A stretch of DNA of 49,200 nt from Alphaproteobacteria bacterium. GTDB taxonomy: Bacteria; Pseudomonadota; Alphaproteobacteria; Rickettsiales; SXRF01. The stretch is from assembly GCA_025362975.1 (NCBI GenBank), contig JANYES010000012.1, positions 1-49,200 of the forward strand, given 5' to 3'. The notes under the pieces were generated by a model. It was not told the DNA's origin and did no database searches. It saw only the letters and a list, made by a program, of their open reading frames with translations. Of this stretch, positions 26,073 through 34,580 are shown in pieces (within the stretch, counting starts at the first letter, position 1; every line of letters begins with the position of its first letter). The translations under genes and the position numbers were made by a program.

Positions 26073-27019
26073 TCAGCAAAAATAACCTCACCCCACAGCA
26101 AGAACTCGTCAAAGCCATTCACGAGCACCGCTTTGGCAATGTCAAAGCCGCCATCGCGCACGGCGCCGATCCGAACGCTAACGACATTTGCTACGTCTCC
26201 GACCGCGACGGCAACACCTACAACCACGCCACGCCGTTGCTTATAGCCATCGAAGCTGGCTCGCCAGAAATAGCCCAGTGGCTGGTAAACGAGCACAATG
26301 CCGACCCGGTCGCGCTCATCGATTATCGCACCACCCCGCTGCATCAAGCCGTGCAATATAATTATAGCCAGCTCATCGGAGACATGGCCGGTAAAAAAAT
26401 CGATCTCGATTTCGAAATCGACGGCGGCGAGACGCCGCTGCTGCGCGCTATCAGTTCCTCGCGCCTGACCGGTATGCGCCAGCTGCTCTCGCTCGGCGCG
26501 TCGCCCAACGCCGGCAGCACCGTTCTGCCCTTGTTCAGCTTGAATGAAAACAGCAATGCCGGAGCTTATGCCAAGGCGTTGATTGAAGCCGGCGCCGACA
26601 TGCACGCGCGCCAGCGTAACGGCATCAGTTTTTACAATGCAGCCTACATCGACATTCAGAATATTATCGACGAAAAACGTAACGACGTGGATGCGTTCCT
26701 GCGCGCTCAGCCCGGCTCCGGTATGCCGCGCGAGCGGCTGATCGGCGACGACGGCGCGCTCAAACCGGCGATGTACCAGATTTTAAGTGCCAAGCGCCTG
26801 CCGCAGTTGTTTTCCGCGCAGCGCTGGCAGGGCAAGGAGGTTCAGGCCATTGAACTGTTCGAAACCCTGTCCCCCCTGGTGCCGCCATATTACCGCCCGA
26901 TGCTCGATAGTCTTGACCTCACCGATTTGCACGAAAAAGCTATCGCCCATCAACCGCTCGCGGAATCGGCCGTCGTGCGCTACACGCGCCGCCAAGTCCC
27001 AAAAGGCAGGCAACCATGA
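26069..27019 (+). CDS. Ankyrin-array protein 8, 316 aa
   Basis: It overlaps gene 7 by 4 bp, with GGGAGGCATCGG as the embedded ribosome-binding site. Repeats: NVKAAIAHGADPNAND, ATPLLIAIEAGSPEIAQWLV, TTPLHQAVQYNYSQLIGDMA, ETPLLRAISSSRLTGMRQLL with SLGASPN, and LIEAGADMHARQ. The module has an extra GDDGAL variant of the NGKPT segment, then RLPQLFSAQRWQGKEVQA, SLDLTDLHEKA and the tail SAVVRYTR. Confidence 0.82.
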   Translation: MISKNNLTPQQELVKAIHEHRFGNVKAAIAHGADPNANDICYVSDRDGNTYNHATPLLIAIEAGSPEIAQWLVNEHNADPVALIDYRTTPLHQAVQYNYSQLIGDMAGKKIDLDFEIDGGETPLLRAISSSRLTGMRQLLSLGASPNAGSTVLPLFSLNENSNAGAYAKALIEAGADMHARQRNGISFYNAAYIDIQNIIDEKRNDVDAFLRAQPGSGMPRERLIGDDGALKPAMYQILSAKRLPQLFSAQRWQGKEVQAIELFETLSPLVPPYYRPMLDSLDLTDLHEKAIAHQPLAESAVVRYTRRQVPKGRQP

Positions 27020-27528
27020 CCGCGCAACAGTATTTATTCGACGCCATCCGTGAAAGCAGCCTGCGCAAGACGAAAGTTGCCATTGCCGCCGGCTCGGACA
27101 TTTTAACGCGCGCGCCGGACGGCCAGTTGCGCAATAAAAACGACTACCCGCTCATAACCGAAACCCGCCCCAAAATCGCTCTACGCACGGAAGAAGGCCT
27201 CGCTAAATTGCTCGAAGGCCCCATCATCGAACACGCGTTGTTCAAACCCGGCGGCGACTCCACCGCGCTACTGCAATACCTCTTCATCAATGACAAGCTG
27301 AAGGAGATTTTCAAGCCCGCGAACTGGCAGGACAGGGAAGACGAAGCCACGCAACTCTACACCAGAATTGGCGTCGCTGTTCCAGAGGAATTCACTAAAT
27401 CCTACGCATCGCCGGATTTATCCTCCTTACGCGAAACCTCGCTCAGCGACTCCTCCCGGGAAAAACCCGCCGTCCACCGCTATGTCCGCAATCGCCCGGT
27501 TAAAGGCGAAGAAAGGTTGCTCACATGA
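27016..27528 (+). CDS. Array protein 9, shortened, 170 aa
   Basis: It overlaps gene 8 by 4 bp. Only one N-terminal half-repeat remains (LFDAIRESSLRKTKVAIAAGSDI); the other repeats are missing as if deleted. The C-terminal module is whole: STALLQYLFINDKL, NWQDREDEATQLYTRI, SPDLSSLRETS and the tail PAVHRYVR. Both neighbours are full length, and the frame is retained with the same 4-bp overlaps, so the shortened gene is probably expressed. Confidence 0.75.
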   Translation: MTAQQYLFDAIRESSLRKTKVAIAAGSDILTRAPDGQLRNKNDYPLITETRPKIALRTEEGLAKLLEGPIIEHALFKPGGDSTALLQYLFINDKLKEIFKPANWQDREDEATQLYTRIGVAVPEEFTKSYASPDLSSLRETSLSDSSREKPAVHRYVRNRPVKGEERLLT

Positions 27529-28448
27529 GCGATCAGGACACGCTGCTCGAAGCTATTTATGAAGGCGATCTTCCGCGCATCAAAATGGCCGTCATTCACG
27601 GCGCGCAACTCAATTACGTGTATCGCAACGCGAGTTTAACGGACGTCAATTTCAAAAACGTGACGCCTTTGGTCGCGGCGATCGGCAATTACAAACAGAC
27701 GATTGCGCTGTGGATGCTTGAAAACGGCGCCGAATTCCGCGAAAGCTTCATGCTCGATGACGCGAATTACCAAACCAACACGTTGGTAGAAGCCGCACGC
27801 TACGGCATGCCAGATGTCATACGCTGGCTGCTTGAGCACGAAATACATCCGGACGCGAAGACCTCCTCCGGCGAAACCGCGCTCACGGCCGCTTTGAACG
27901 CGGACAGCATCAACACGTTTAGTGCGCTGCTCGATGGTGGCGCATCGCCAAATAGCCCCAATCCCCCCAACTCCCCCATCTTTGAAATGACCTACGGCAG
28001 CGTGGACGAGCTTATCAAAAACTACTGGAACCCGCTGGTCAACGCAGGCGCGGATGTCACGCTGTATAAAACGAACCGCGCGGATGATAAACTCAAGGAA
28101 AAATGCGAAAAACAGATCGCAAAAATCCATGCGAAACTTTCCTGCTTGCCCGGCGCGGGCGCGCCGCGCTTCACGCTGGTCGAAGATGGCCGCCCGACCA
28201 AAGACCCGCTGCATATTCTCGGCGCTGGCGAACTGCCTGAGCTGTTTTCTAATCACCGCTGGCAAGGCAAAGAAAAGCAGGGCATCGAATGTTATGAAAG
28301 CATTAAAGATGTTCTGCCCGAGTATTTCAAAATCGCCCATCCGCTCGACTTATCCGCGCTGCGCGAGCAATCGCTGCACCATCTCGAAGAGACATCCGCC
28401 GTTAAACGCTACGTGCGCCCGCGCGGGCCGGAAAGCAGGCAGCCATGA
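27525..28448 (+). CDS. Ankyrin-array protein 10, 307 aa
   Basis: It overlaps gene 9 by 4 bp. Repeats: LLEAIYEGDLPRIKMAVIHGAQL, VTPLVAAIGNYKQTIALWML with ENGAEF, TLVEAARYGMPDVIRWLL, and ETALTAALNADSINTFSALL with DGGASPN. A basic coil (KLKEKCEKQIAKIHAKL) links to the module: KDPLHILGAGELPELF, RWQGKEKQGIECYESI, PLDLSALREQS and the tail SAVKRYVR. Confidence 0.8.
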   Translation: MSDQDTLLEAIYEGDLPRIKMAVIHGAQLNYVYRNASLTDVNFKNVTPLVAAIGNYKQTIALWMLENGAEFRESFMLDDANYQTNTLVEAARYGMPDVIRWLLEHEIHPDAKTSSGETALTAALNADSINTFSALLDGGASPNSPNPPNSPIFEMTYGSVDELIKNYWNPLVNAGADVTLYKTNRADDKLKEKCEKQIAKIHAKLSCLPGAGAPRFTLVEDGRPTKDPLHILGAGELPELFSNHRWQGKEKQGIECYESIKDVLPEYFKIAHPLDLSALREQSLHHLEETSAVKRYVRPRGPESRQP

Positions 28449-29356
28449 GCGCCGCGTCACAAAATATCCTCCTGCGCGCCATGCTGCGCAACAAGCGCGA
28501 CCTGTTCGAAGAGGCGGTCGCTGATCACGCCGACGTCAACTTCATCTACGACTCCGTGCAGATCGGTAACGATAATCACCGCGATATCACGGCGCTGCGC
28601 ATCGCCATCGAACAGCGCAACACAATCCTCGCTGAACGTCTGATCGAACTTGGCGCCGACCCGCACGCATTGATGTATAACCGCTCCTCGTTGACCCAGG
28701 CGGTAGAAAAAAACATGCAGGCGCTGATCAACAAAATCGCTGATAAAGGCATCGACCTCGATGTGCCCAACGCGCATGGCAACCGCGCGCTTGAAATTGC
28801 TATCTTCAATTCCAATAAGGAAATGTTCGAGCTGCTATTGGAGCGGGGTGCTTCGGTCAACCCCAAGGGCGGCCTGCCGCCGTTGGCGCAGATCGAATCG
28901 TACTCGCCCTACATTCAAAAACTAATTGACCGCGGCGCCGACACCCAGCCGAAGGACAATTCCGGCCTGCGCATTGCGCTCCATGAAGCCACCTGCCCGG
29001 TCGTGCAGCGCACGAATCAAACCATCACCGAGTTGCTGCGCGGCTACATAAACGACCCCACTCTGGAAGCCGCCCTCATCGACAAAAACCAGCCGACAAT
29101 CCTGCTCAACCAGATCCTGTCGCTGCACCGGCTTGAAGAAGTCTTCACCCGCTATATCTGGAAAGGCCACGAGCGCGACGCGCTAGAATTTTTTGATACC
29201 ATTGCTAAAACCGTGCCCCCGCATTATCGCGATTCGCTCAGCGAAATCGATATGTCGGCGCTGCGCGAAGGCGCGCTCAGCAGCCCACAAAGCGAATCTG
29301 CCGTTGAACGCTTTACCAAGCGACAGTCACGCACGCCGGGAGGCAGGCTCTCATGA
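28445..29356 (+). CDS. Ankyrin-array protein 11, 303 aa
   Basis: It overlaps gene 10 by 4 bp. Repeats: LLRAMLRNKRDLFEEAVADHADVN, ITALRIAIEQRNTILAERLI with ELGADPHA, SLTQAVEKNMQALINKIA, and RALEIAIFNSNKEMFELLL with ERGASVNP, then LIDRGADTQPKD. The module has PTILLNQILSLHRL, YIWKGHERDALEFF, EIDMSALREGA and the tail SAVERFTK. It shares GADTQP and other unique strings with protein 12, its neighbour. Confidence 0.8.
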   Translation: MSAASQNILLRAMLRNKRDLFEEAVADHADVNFIYDSVQIGNDNHRDITALRIAIEQRNTILAERLIELGADPHALMYNRSSLTQAVEKNMQALINKIADKGIDLDVPNAHGNRALEIAIFNSNKEMFELLLERGASVNPKGGLPPLAQIESYSPYIQKLIDRGADTQPKDNSGLRIALHEATCPVVQRTNQTITELLRGYINDPTLEAALIDKNQPTILLNQILSLHRLEEVFTRYIWKGHERDALEFFDTIAKTVPPHYRDSLSEIDMSALREGALSSPQSESAVERFTKRQSRTPGGRLS

Positions 29357-30261
29357 ACCCGCAGGAAAGACTCCAGAAAGCTATCATCAGCGGCGATCAG
29401 CAAGAATTCGAACAAGCCATCGCGCTGAAAGCCGATGTCAACTACTTGTATCCACGAATCAGCGGCACGCGTATGGGCGACTTAGTCAATATCCATCCGC
29501 TGCATCTGGCGATTGTCTGCCGCAAGCCTGAACTTGCCGAACGCCTCGTTGAACTCGGCGCCAATCCCAGCAATCATTTTAACGGTTGCTCAGCCGTCAA
29601 CGTCGCGATCGAATACCGCATGCTACCGCTCATCCGCGCCATGCATAAAGCAGGTGCCAACCTCGACCAGATGGACGATTTCAACTTCTGCCCGCTCACC
29701 GTAGCGATCAACTATGGGGACTCGGAAATGTTCGACCTGCTGTTGGAACTCGGCGCCTCGATCAATCCTGCGGATACCGATATGTCGCCGCTTGAGAAAC
29801 TCAATCACGAAACACTTCCCTTCACTCGCCGGCTGCTAGACAAAGGTGCCGACACGCAACCGCGCGATAGTCGTGGCACGATCAGGCCGCTAAACAGTGA
29901 AGTACAAAAAGTCATCACTGAAAGCCGCGCCGTTCTCAGTCAGATGTTTGACGAAATGCCGGAAAAAGGCGTAAACGAAACCCTCTTCGTCGATCACGGC
30001 AAACCCCCTGCGCGTTTGCTGCTCATCCTCGGCCAGCACCGCCTGCCGGAGCTGTTCGCCCCTAAGCAATGGAAGGGCAATGAGCGCGAAGCCGCCCAAT
30101 TCTTCAAACAGATCAAAGCCGCCACGCCCGCGCATTACCGCCAGCAGCTCGCGCAGATCGACCTGTCCGCCCTCAACGAAACGGCGCTGGGTAATCCCGG
30201 CACTTCCGCCGTCGAACGCTTCAAGCGCTCGAAGAAAATTGCAAGGGAGTTAGGCTCATGA
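29353..30261 (+). CDS. Ankyrin-array protein 12, 302 aa
   Basis: It overlaps gene 11 by 4 bp with GGGAGGCAGG as ribosome-binding site. Repeats: FEQAIALKADVNYLY, IHPLHLAIVCRKPELAERLV with ELGANPS, NVAIEYRMLPLIRAMHKAGANLD, and PLTVAINYGDSEMFDLLL with ELGASINP, then LLDKGADTQPRD. The module has LLLILGQHRLPELF, QWKGNEREAAQFF, QIDLSALNETA and the tail SAVERFKR. Probably a tandem duplicate of protein 11. Confidence 0.8.
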   Translation: MNPQERLQKAIISGDQQEFEQAIALKADVNYLYPRISGTRMGDLVNIHPLHLAIVCRKPELAERLVELGANPSNHFNGCSAVNVAIEYRMLPLIRAMHKAGANLDQMDDFNFCPLTVAINYGDSEMFDLLLELGASINPADTDMSPLEKLNHETLPFTRRLLDKGADTQPRDSRGTIRPLNSEVQKVITESRAVLSQMFDEMPEKGVNETLFVDHGKPPARLLLILGQHRLPELFAPKQWKGNEREAAQFFKQIKAATPAHYRQQLAQIDLSALNETALGNPGTSAVERFKRSKKIARELGS

Positions 30262-31196
30262 ACGATCAGGAGAAACTCCTCTGGGCCATCATTCGCAAAA
30301 ACCCCGCCGACGTGCAAGCAGCACTTCTGGCCGGTGCCGATCCGCAGTTCCATTACCCCATCGTGGAGTTTGTCGGTGAGAACGTTACGCCGCTTTACAT
30401 CGCCGTCAGCAGGTCCAGCGACGAAATCGCAGACATCTTCCTGCCGAAAAAAATAGACGCCCCGATGGAAGTGTTCGGCGACCCCGCCCGCCCCAACTTC
30501 GTCGGCAACACCATCTTCCACGAGGCGGCGGTCAAAGGACGCACCTATATTATCAAAAAACTGGTCGAAGCCGGTGCGGATATCCACACCTCCGTGCATG
30601 GCGGTGAAACGGCACTGCACTGGGCAGTCATGACCGATAGAATCGACAGCGCCAATACCCTGCTCGAACTTGGTGCCGACCCGAACGCAGGAAAACCCGG
30701 CATGTTCGGGCTAATCAAAAATAACGAACACCACGACGAATTAGCCCAAACCCTGATCGACGCGGGCATCGACGTGAAAGCAAAGGACGCCAAAGGCCGC
30801 GCCTCGACCGATTTCAACATGCCGATGCACCGCGCCGCGAGCCAGCACCTGCGCGAACTCGCCGACAAGCTGGGCCGCATCGGCAACGACATGCCACAGC
30901 AAGTACTCGTTGAAAACGGTAAACCCACCATCCTGCTCAACCACATCCTCGGTGCTCACCGCTTGAACGATGTCTTCAAACTCGGCCGCTGGAAAGGCCG
31001 CGAACAAGAGGCGTTCGACACCTACGACGCCATCAAAAACGCCGTCACCGCGCATTACCGCGCCGATATGCGCGCCGTCGATATGTCGGCGCTTGCCGAA
31101 AGCACACTCGGATCGCCGAAAAAATCCGCTGTCGAACGTTTCACGCGCTCCGCTAAATCGCGCGCCGATAAACCCTACGATGGGGGAATCGGCTGA
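30258..31196 (+). CDS. Ankyrin-array protein 13, 312 aa
   Basis: It overlaps gene 12 by 4 bp. Repeats: LLWAIIRKNPADVQAALLAGADPQ, VTPLYIAVSRSSDEIADIFL, NTIFHEAAVKGRTYIIKKLV with EAGADIHT, ETALHWAVMTDRIDSANTLL with ELGADPNA, and LIDAGIDVKAKD; all five are easily recognised. The module has PTILLNHILGAHRL, RWKGREQEAFDTY, AVDMSALAEST and the tail SAVERFTR, nearly consensus. Confidence 0.83.
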   Translation: MNDQEKLLWAIIRKNPADVQAALLAGADPQFHYPIVEFVGENVTPLYIAVSRSSDEIADIFLPKKIDAPMEVFGDPARPNFVGNTIFHEAAVKGRTYIIKKLVEAGADIHTSVHGGETALHWAVMTDRIDSANTLLELGADPNAGKPGMFGLIKNNEHHDELAQTLIDAGIDVKAKDAKGRASTDFNMPMHRAASQHLRELADKLGRIGNDMPQQVLVENGKPTILLNHILGAHRLNDVFKLGRWKGREQEAFDTYDAIKNAVTAHYRADMRAVDMSALAESTLGSPKKSAVERFTRSAKSRADKPYDGGIG

Positions 31197-32047
31197 TGCA
31201 CCCACAACAGAAACTCCTCAACGCCATAGCGACCCACGACCTGCCCCTCGCCAAAGCCGCCGTGGCCGACGGTGCCGATCTCGAATACCACTATCCCGAC
31301 GTCAATTTCAGCGATGATTTATTCGGCAATTTCTACTTCAACCAGACCGCGCTCTCGCTCGCCATCGCTACGCATAGCGAGAAAATCGCCGTCTACCTCG
31401 CGTCGCACATGCCAGATAGCATCCACAATTTGCAGACCTTTGAGAATGATACATACCTCCACCTCGCTGCCCAATACGGCATGGTGGAGTTGATCTTGCA
31501 TATTGCCAAAGCGGGCGGCAACCTCGACATCGCGCTGGCGGATTATGAAGCTCCGCTTGACCGCGCGCTTTCCAACAACCAGCCCGCCGCTTTCATCGCG
31601 CTGCTGGAGCAGGGCGCATCGCCGCACAAGGCGCGCAACATTCTTTTGCTTGGCATTACGTCCGAGCTTCGCAACTGGGACGAATGCCTGCAATCGCTGT
31701 TCGACCACGGTGAGCATATCCGCGCCGCTGGCCCAAACGGCTTGCAGCTCAATCGGCTTGAACATAAACCAAAAGAAATGTGCCTCCAGTATTTACGTGA
31801 TGTCGACAAGCTGATGGAATGCAAGGAAGGCGAAGGCGCCGACCATTTCAAGCTGCTGGAAAACGGCCGTGCCGCTAAAAAGCTCAACCACATTCTTGGC
31901 GCCGATAAACTGCCCGATTTATTCTCCCTCAAGCGCTGGCAGGGCAGGGAACAAGAAGCCCTCGATCTGTACAAAGCCATCGAACCCGCCATCGACCCCT
32001 ATTACCGCTCGCAATACGACATGCTCGATATGTCCGCCATACGCTAG
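31196..32047 (+). CDS. Ankyrin-array protein 14, stopped by an in-frame TAG just before its C-terminal tail
   Basis: It shares one base with gene 13 (TGATG). Ankyrin units: LLNAIATHDLPLAKAAVADGADL, TALSLAIATHSEKIAVYLA, TYLHLAAQYGMVELILHIA, APLDRALSNNQPAAFIALL with EQGASPH. The module reads LNHILGADKL, RWQGREQEALDLYKAI, LDMSAIR and then TAG at 32045-32047. The same frame continues without interruption to 32131 and encodes the missing tail (SAVERYTRK), so a single base change created the stop. The product lacks the tail unless the stop is read through. Confidence 0.78.
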   Translation: MHPQQKLLNAIATHDLPLAKAAVADGADLEYHYPDVNFSDDLFGNFYFNQTALSLAIATHSEKIAVYLASHMPDSIHNLQTFENDTYLHLAAQYGMVELILHIAKAGGNLDIALADYEAPLDRALSNNQPAAFIALLEQGASPHKARNILLLGITSELRNWDECLQSLFDHGEHIRAAGPNGLQLNRLEHKPKEMCLQYLRDVDKLMECKEGEGADHFKLLENGRAAKKLNHILGADKLPDLFSLKRWQGREQEALDLYKAIEPAIDPYYRSQYDMLDMSAIR

Positions 32048-32127
32048 CACGCCCTCGGCGTTCCCAAAGACACCTCCGCCGTGGAGCGCTACACGCGCAA
32101 ACCCGGAAGGCAGGAAGGCAGGCAATC

Positions 32128-32208
32128 ATGAAACACGCCGTGGAAGCCAGCACCGTCGTGCGCTACCGGCGCAGACGCGAACCGAACGCACCGAAGGATA
32201 AATCCTGA
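32128..32208 (+). CDS. Array remnant 15: tail-only mini-gene, 26 aa
   Basis: The ATG overlaps the distal stop (32129-32131) of the gene-14 frame by 4 bp, as in the rest of the array. It encodes just MKHAVEASTVVRYRRRRE and eight more residues before TGA. That is the terminal SAVERYxR-type tail with a Met in front, everything else having been lost. The stop shares a base with the next start (TGATG). Whether it is translated as a peptide or merely relays ribosomes is unknown. Confidence 0.5.
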   Translation: MKHAVEASTVVRYRRRREPNAPKDKS

Positions 32209-32597
32209 TGATGCCGGAAAACGATAACCCGCTGGTCAATGCCATCGTCGCCAACGATTTGCCCGGCGTCAAACGCGCCGTCGCGAACGGTGCCGATCTC
32301 AACGTCAGGTACGAGCTCGTCCTGCTCGGCTGCAGCAGCAGCAAGAACGTCTATGCCCGCGGCCTGCCGCTGGAAATCGCCATCACCGCCGAGCGCGACG
32401 ACATCGGCGCCTATCTCGTCGGCTTTATTAAAACCACCAACGCTCTCGCCGATATCCTCCAGACCGCCGCCACCCGCGAGGTGCCGCACACCATCGAAGC
32501 CCTCGTACGCGCCGGTTACGACGGCGAGCCGCAAACCTGCGCCGTCGAACGTTTCACGCGCAAAAACATGGCTATTAAACCAGAGGGCAGGGTTTGA
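32208..32597 (+). CDS. Array protein 16, internally deleted, 129 aa
   Basis: It starts in a TGATG junction. The N-terminal repeat is retained (LVNAIVANDLPGVKRAVANGADLN) with a second partial unit (PLEIAITAERDDIGAYLV). About 150 residues expected from full-length members are missing, including the Trp-x-Gly-x-Glu and IDMS parts of the module. The tail CAVERFTR is present. It is a clean in-frame internal deletion, not random decay. Confidence 0.65.
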   Translation: MMPENDNPLVNAIVANDLPGVKRAVANGADLNVRYELVLLGCSSSKNVYARGLPLEIAITAERDDIGAYLVGFIKTTNALADILQTAATREVPHTIEALVRAGYDGEPQTCAVERFTRKNMAIKPEGRV

Positions 32598-33034
32598 TGT
32601 CAGCGCAAGACGATCTCATCGAGGCGGTCAAAGCGAAAAACACAAGCGGCGTGAAAAAAGCGTTCACGTCAGACGCCGACGCGAATTACGCCCACTCCTT
32701 TGCCGGCATCCGCTATGAAACCTATGACGACGGCCGCTCCAACATCCGCGCGCTTGATCTATCTGGCCTTCGCGCTGATGCGCTCAACACCAAATCCGAA
32801 CCCGCTGCCTTCGAATGTTTCCGGCGCTTCGCCTCCCATCACTGGGAAGGCAGGGAGCCTGCCGCCGTCTCCCTCTTTGAAGACCTCATCGCCGCCATGT
32901 CCGTGCGCGTCAAGCACATCGCTCTTGCCGATATCGACATGTCCGCCCTGCGCAGCGCTGCTGCCGCCGTGAAACCGACTGAAAAAAGCGTCGTCGAGCG
33001 TTACAAGCGACAGGACACGGAGCGCAGCCGATGA
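32594..33034 (+). CDS. Array protein 17, shortened, 146 aa
   Basis: It overlaps gene 16 by 4 bp. The N-terminal about 45 residues keep the first ankyrin helix pair (LIEAVKAKNTSGVKKAF with DADANYAH). Residues about 50-65 contain ALDLSGLRADAL, which looks like an extra copy of the IDMS segment joined directly to a second module (HHWEGREPAAVSLFEDL, DIDMSALRSAA, tail SVVERYKR). It therefore seems to be a fusion of two degenerate array genes. Confidence 0.65.
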   Translation: MMSAQDDLIEAVKAKNTSGVKKAFTSDADANYAHSFAGIRYETYDDGRSNIRALDLSGLRADALNTKSEPAAFECFRRFASHHWEGREPAAVSLFEDLIAAMSVRVKHIALADIDMSALRSAAAAVKPTEKSVVERYKRQDTERSR

Positions 33035-33804
33035 CCGATTTCATGATAAGCGACAACACCTCGCTGATGCACCAGATGATCCGCACCGGCAACCTTGCCG
33101 GAGTCAAAGAATGCCTCAATCGAGGCGTCGATTTCCGCCAGCGTTGCATCACGCGCGACTTCGCAGGTTACCTGCCGCTGCACCTCGCCGCCCGGATGGA
33201 AGCGTCCACCACAATGCAGCCGATCATAGACGCATTGCTCAAAGCCGGTGCTGGCATCGACGATAAAGGCTGCGAAGACGGCAAAACCGCCGTCATGACC
33301 GCCGCGCAATTCGAGAAGTGGCGCAGCTTCGAGCGGCTGCTCAACGCGGGCGCAAATCCTTACGAGCAAAACAAAGCCGGTCTGGACCTGCTGCATGTCC
33401 TTGTCTACGGCCATCAAAACTACAAAACAGCCGCCGCCACCGCCTATTTTAATTATGCTAATAATCTGAAAAAAGCAGTGCACCAGAAACATTTCGAACC
33501 CGCCGAATTGCGCCGGACCCTGATCGGTGACGACGGTGCTGCCACCGGCATGGCCAAAGCTTACACCTACGCCCACGCCCTGCCGGAAATCTTCGCTTTG
33601 CATCACTGGAAAGGCAAGGAGGCGCAAGCCACCGAACTATTCGCAAACCTTATTGCCGCCATGCCCGCGAGCGTAAAGAAGATAGCACTTGCCGATGTCG
33701 ATATGTCTGTCCTGCACAGCGCCGCCGTCGCCGGTGATACTAACGAAAAAAGCGCCGTCGAACGATACAATCGCAACAAAGACTCCAAAGGAAACCTGCG
33801 ATGA
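33031..33804 (+). CDS. Ankyrin-array protein 18, 257 aa
   Basis: It overlaps gene 17 by 4 bp. Repeats: MIRTGNLAGVKECLNRGVDF, YLPLHLAARM with LLKAGAGIDDKG, TAVMTAAQFEKWRSFERLL with NAGANPYEQN. The module has a GDDGAATG insertion also seen in protein 19, then LPEIFALHHWKGKEAQATELF, DVDMSVLHSAA and the tail SAVERYNR. With protein 19 it forms a distinct subfamily in which the second repeat reads LPLH. Confidence 0.8.
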   Translation: MTDFMISDNTSLMHQMIRTGNLAGVKECLNRGVDFRQRCITRDFAGYLPLHLAARMEASTTMQPIIDALLKAGAGIDDKGCEDGKTAVMTAAQFEKWRSFERLLNAGANPYEQNKAGLDLLHVLVYGHQNYKTAAATAYFNYANNLKKAVHQKHFEPAELRRTLIGDDGAATGMAKAYTYAHALPEIFALHHWKGKEAQATELFANLIAAMPASVKKIALADVDMSVLHSAAVAGDTNEKSAVERYNRNKDSKGNLR

Positions 33805-34580
33805 ACCCAGATTTACGCGACAACACCGAAATTCTTTACCAGATGCTCGAGAGCAATAACCCCGGCGGCGTCGAAAGCTGCCTCGCGCTCGGCGTCAACT
33901 TCGACCAGCCCTGCACCAACTCGGACTTCATCGACTGCCTACCCCTGCACATGGCTGCCATCAGCCCGCATTCGCCGGATAAAGCAAGAATCATCCACAT
34001 GCTGCTCGACGCCGGCTGCGACATCGACGGCCCCTGCCGCGCGAGTAATTCCACGCCCCTGATGGTCGCCTCCGACAGCGGTGAGTGGCTTAATTTTCGC
34101 CTGCTGCTCGACATGGGCGCCAACCCGCACCTCAAGGACACCACCGGCAACGCCGTCACCAGCATCACGCAGTATAATCGGGACAAAATGGAGCTCGAAA
34201 CCACCCCCAATACACATTACGAGTCATACTGCAAGCAGCTCAAAGGTTATCTGCATAACCTGCCCGCCGACCCCGACCGCTATCGCCGCATGCTCTTCGA
34301 CGACGATGGCAAAGCCACCGGCCGCGCCACCGCCATCATCCACGCCAATTTGATGCCGCACGTATTCACGCCCAAGCGCTGGGTGAACAAGGAAGCGGAT
34401 GCTGTCGACCTCTACGATCAGCTCGTTGCCGTCCTGCCGCCGCCTCTGCGCGCCATCGTACGCAAGGAAATCGAAGTGTCGGATTTGCGCAGCAAGGCCG
34501 TAGAAAAACCAAGCTCCCCGAGCGCCGTCGAGCGCTACAAAGCTAAAAACAGAAAATCCAAAGGCCACGACCGCGAATGA
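33801..34580 (+). CDS. Ankyrin-array protein 19, 259 aa
   Basis: It overlaps gene 18 by 4 bp. Repeats: MLESNNPGGVESCLALGVNF, CLPLHMAAI with MLLDAGCDIDGP, STPLMVASDSGEWLNFRLLL with DMGANPHLKD. The module has FDDDGKATG, LMPHVFTPKRWVNKEADA (Gly of Trp-x-Gly lost), EIEVSDLRSKA in place of IDMS, and the tail SAVERYKA. The N-terminal two repeats align without gaps to protein 18, the most similar pair in the array. Confidence 0.8.
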   Translation: MNPDLRDNTEILYQMLESNNPGGVESCLALGVNFDQPCTNSDFIDCLPLHMAAISPHSPDKARIIHMLLDAGCDIDGPCRASNSTPLMVASDSGEWLNFRLLLDMGANPHLKDTTGNAVTSITQYNRDKMELETTPNTHYESYCKQLKGYLHNLPADPDRYRRMLFDDDGKATGRATAIIHANLMPHVFTPKRWVNKEADAVDLYDQLVAVLPPPLRAIVRKEIEVSDLRSKAVEKPSSPSAVERYKAKNRKSKGHDRE

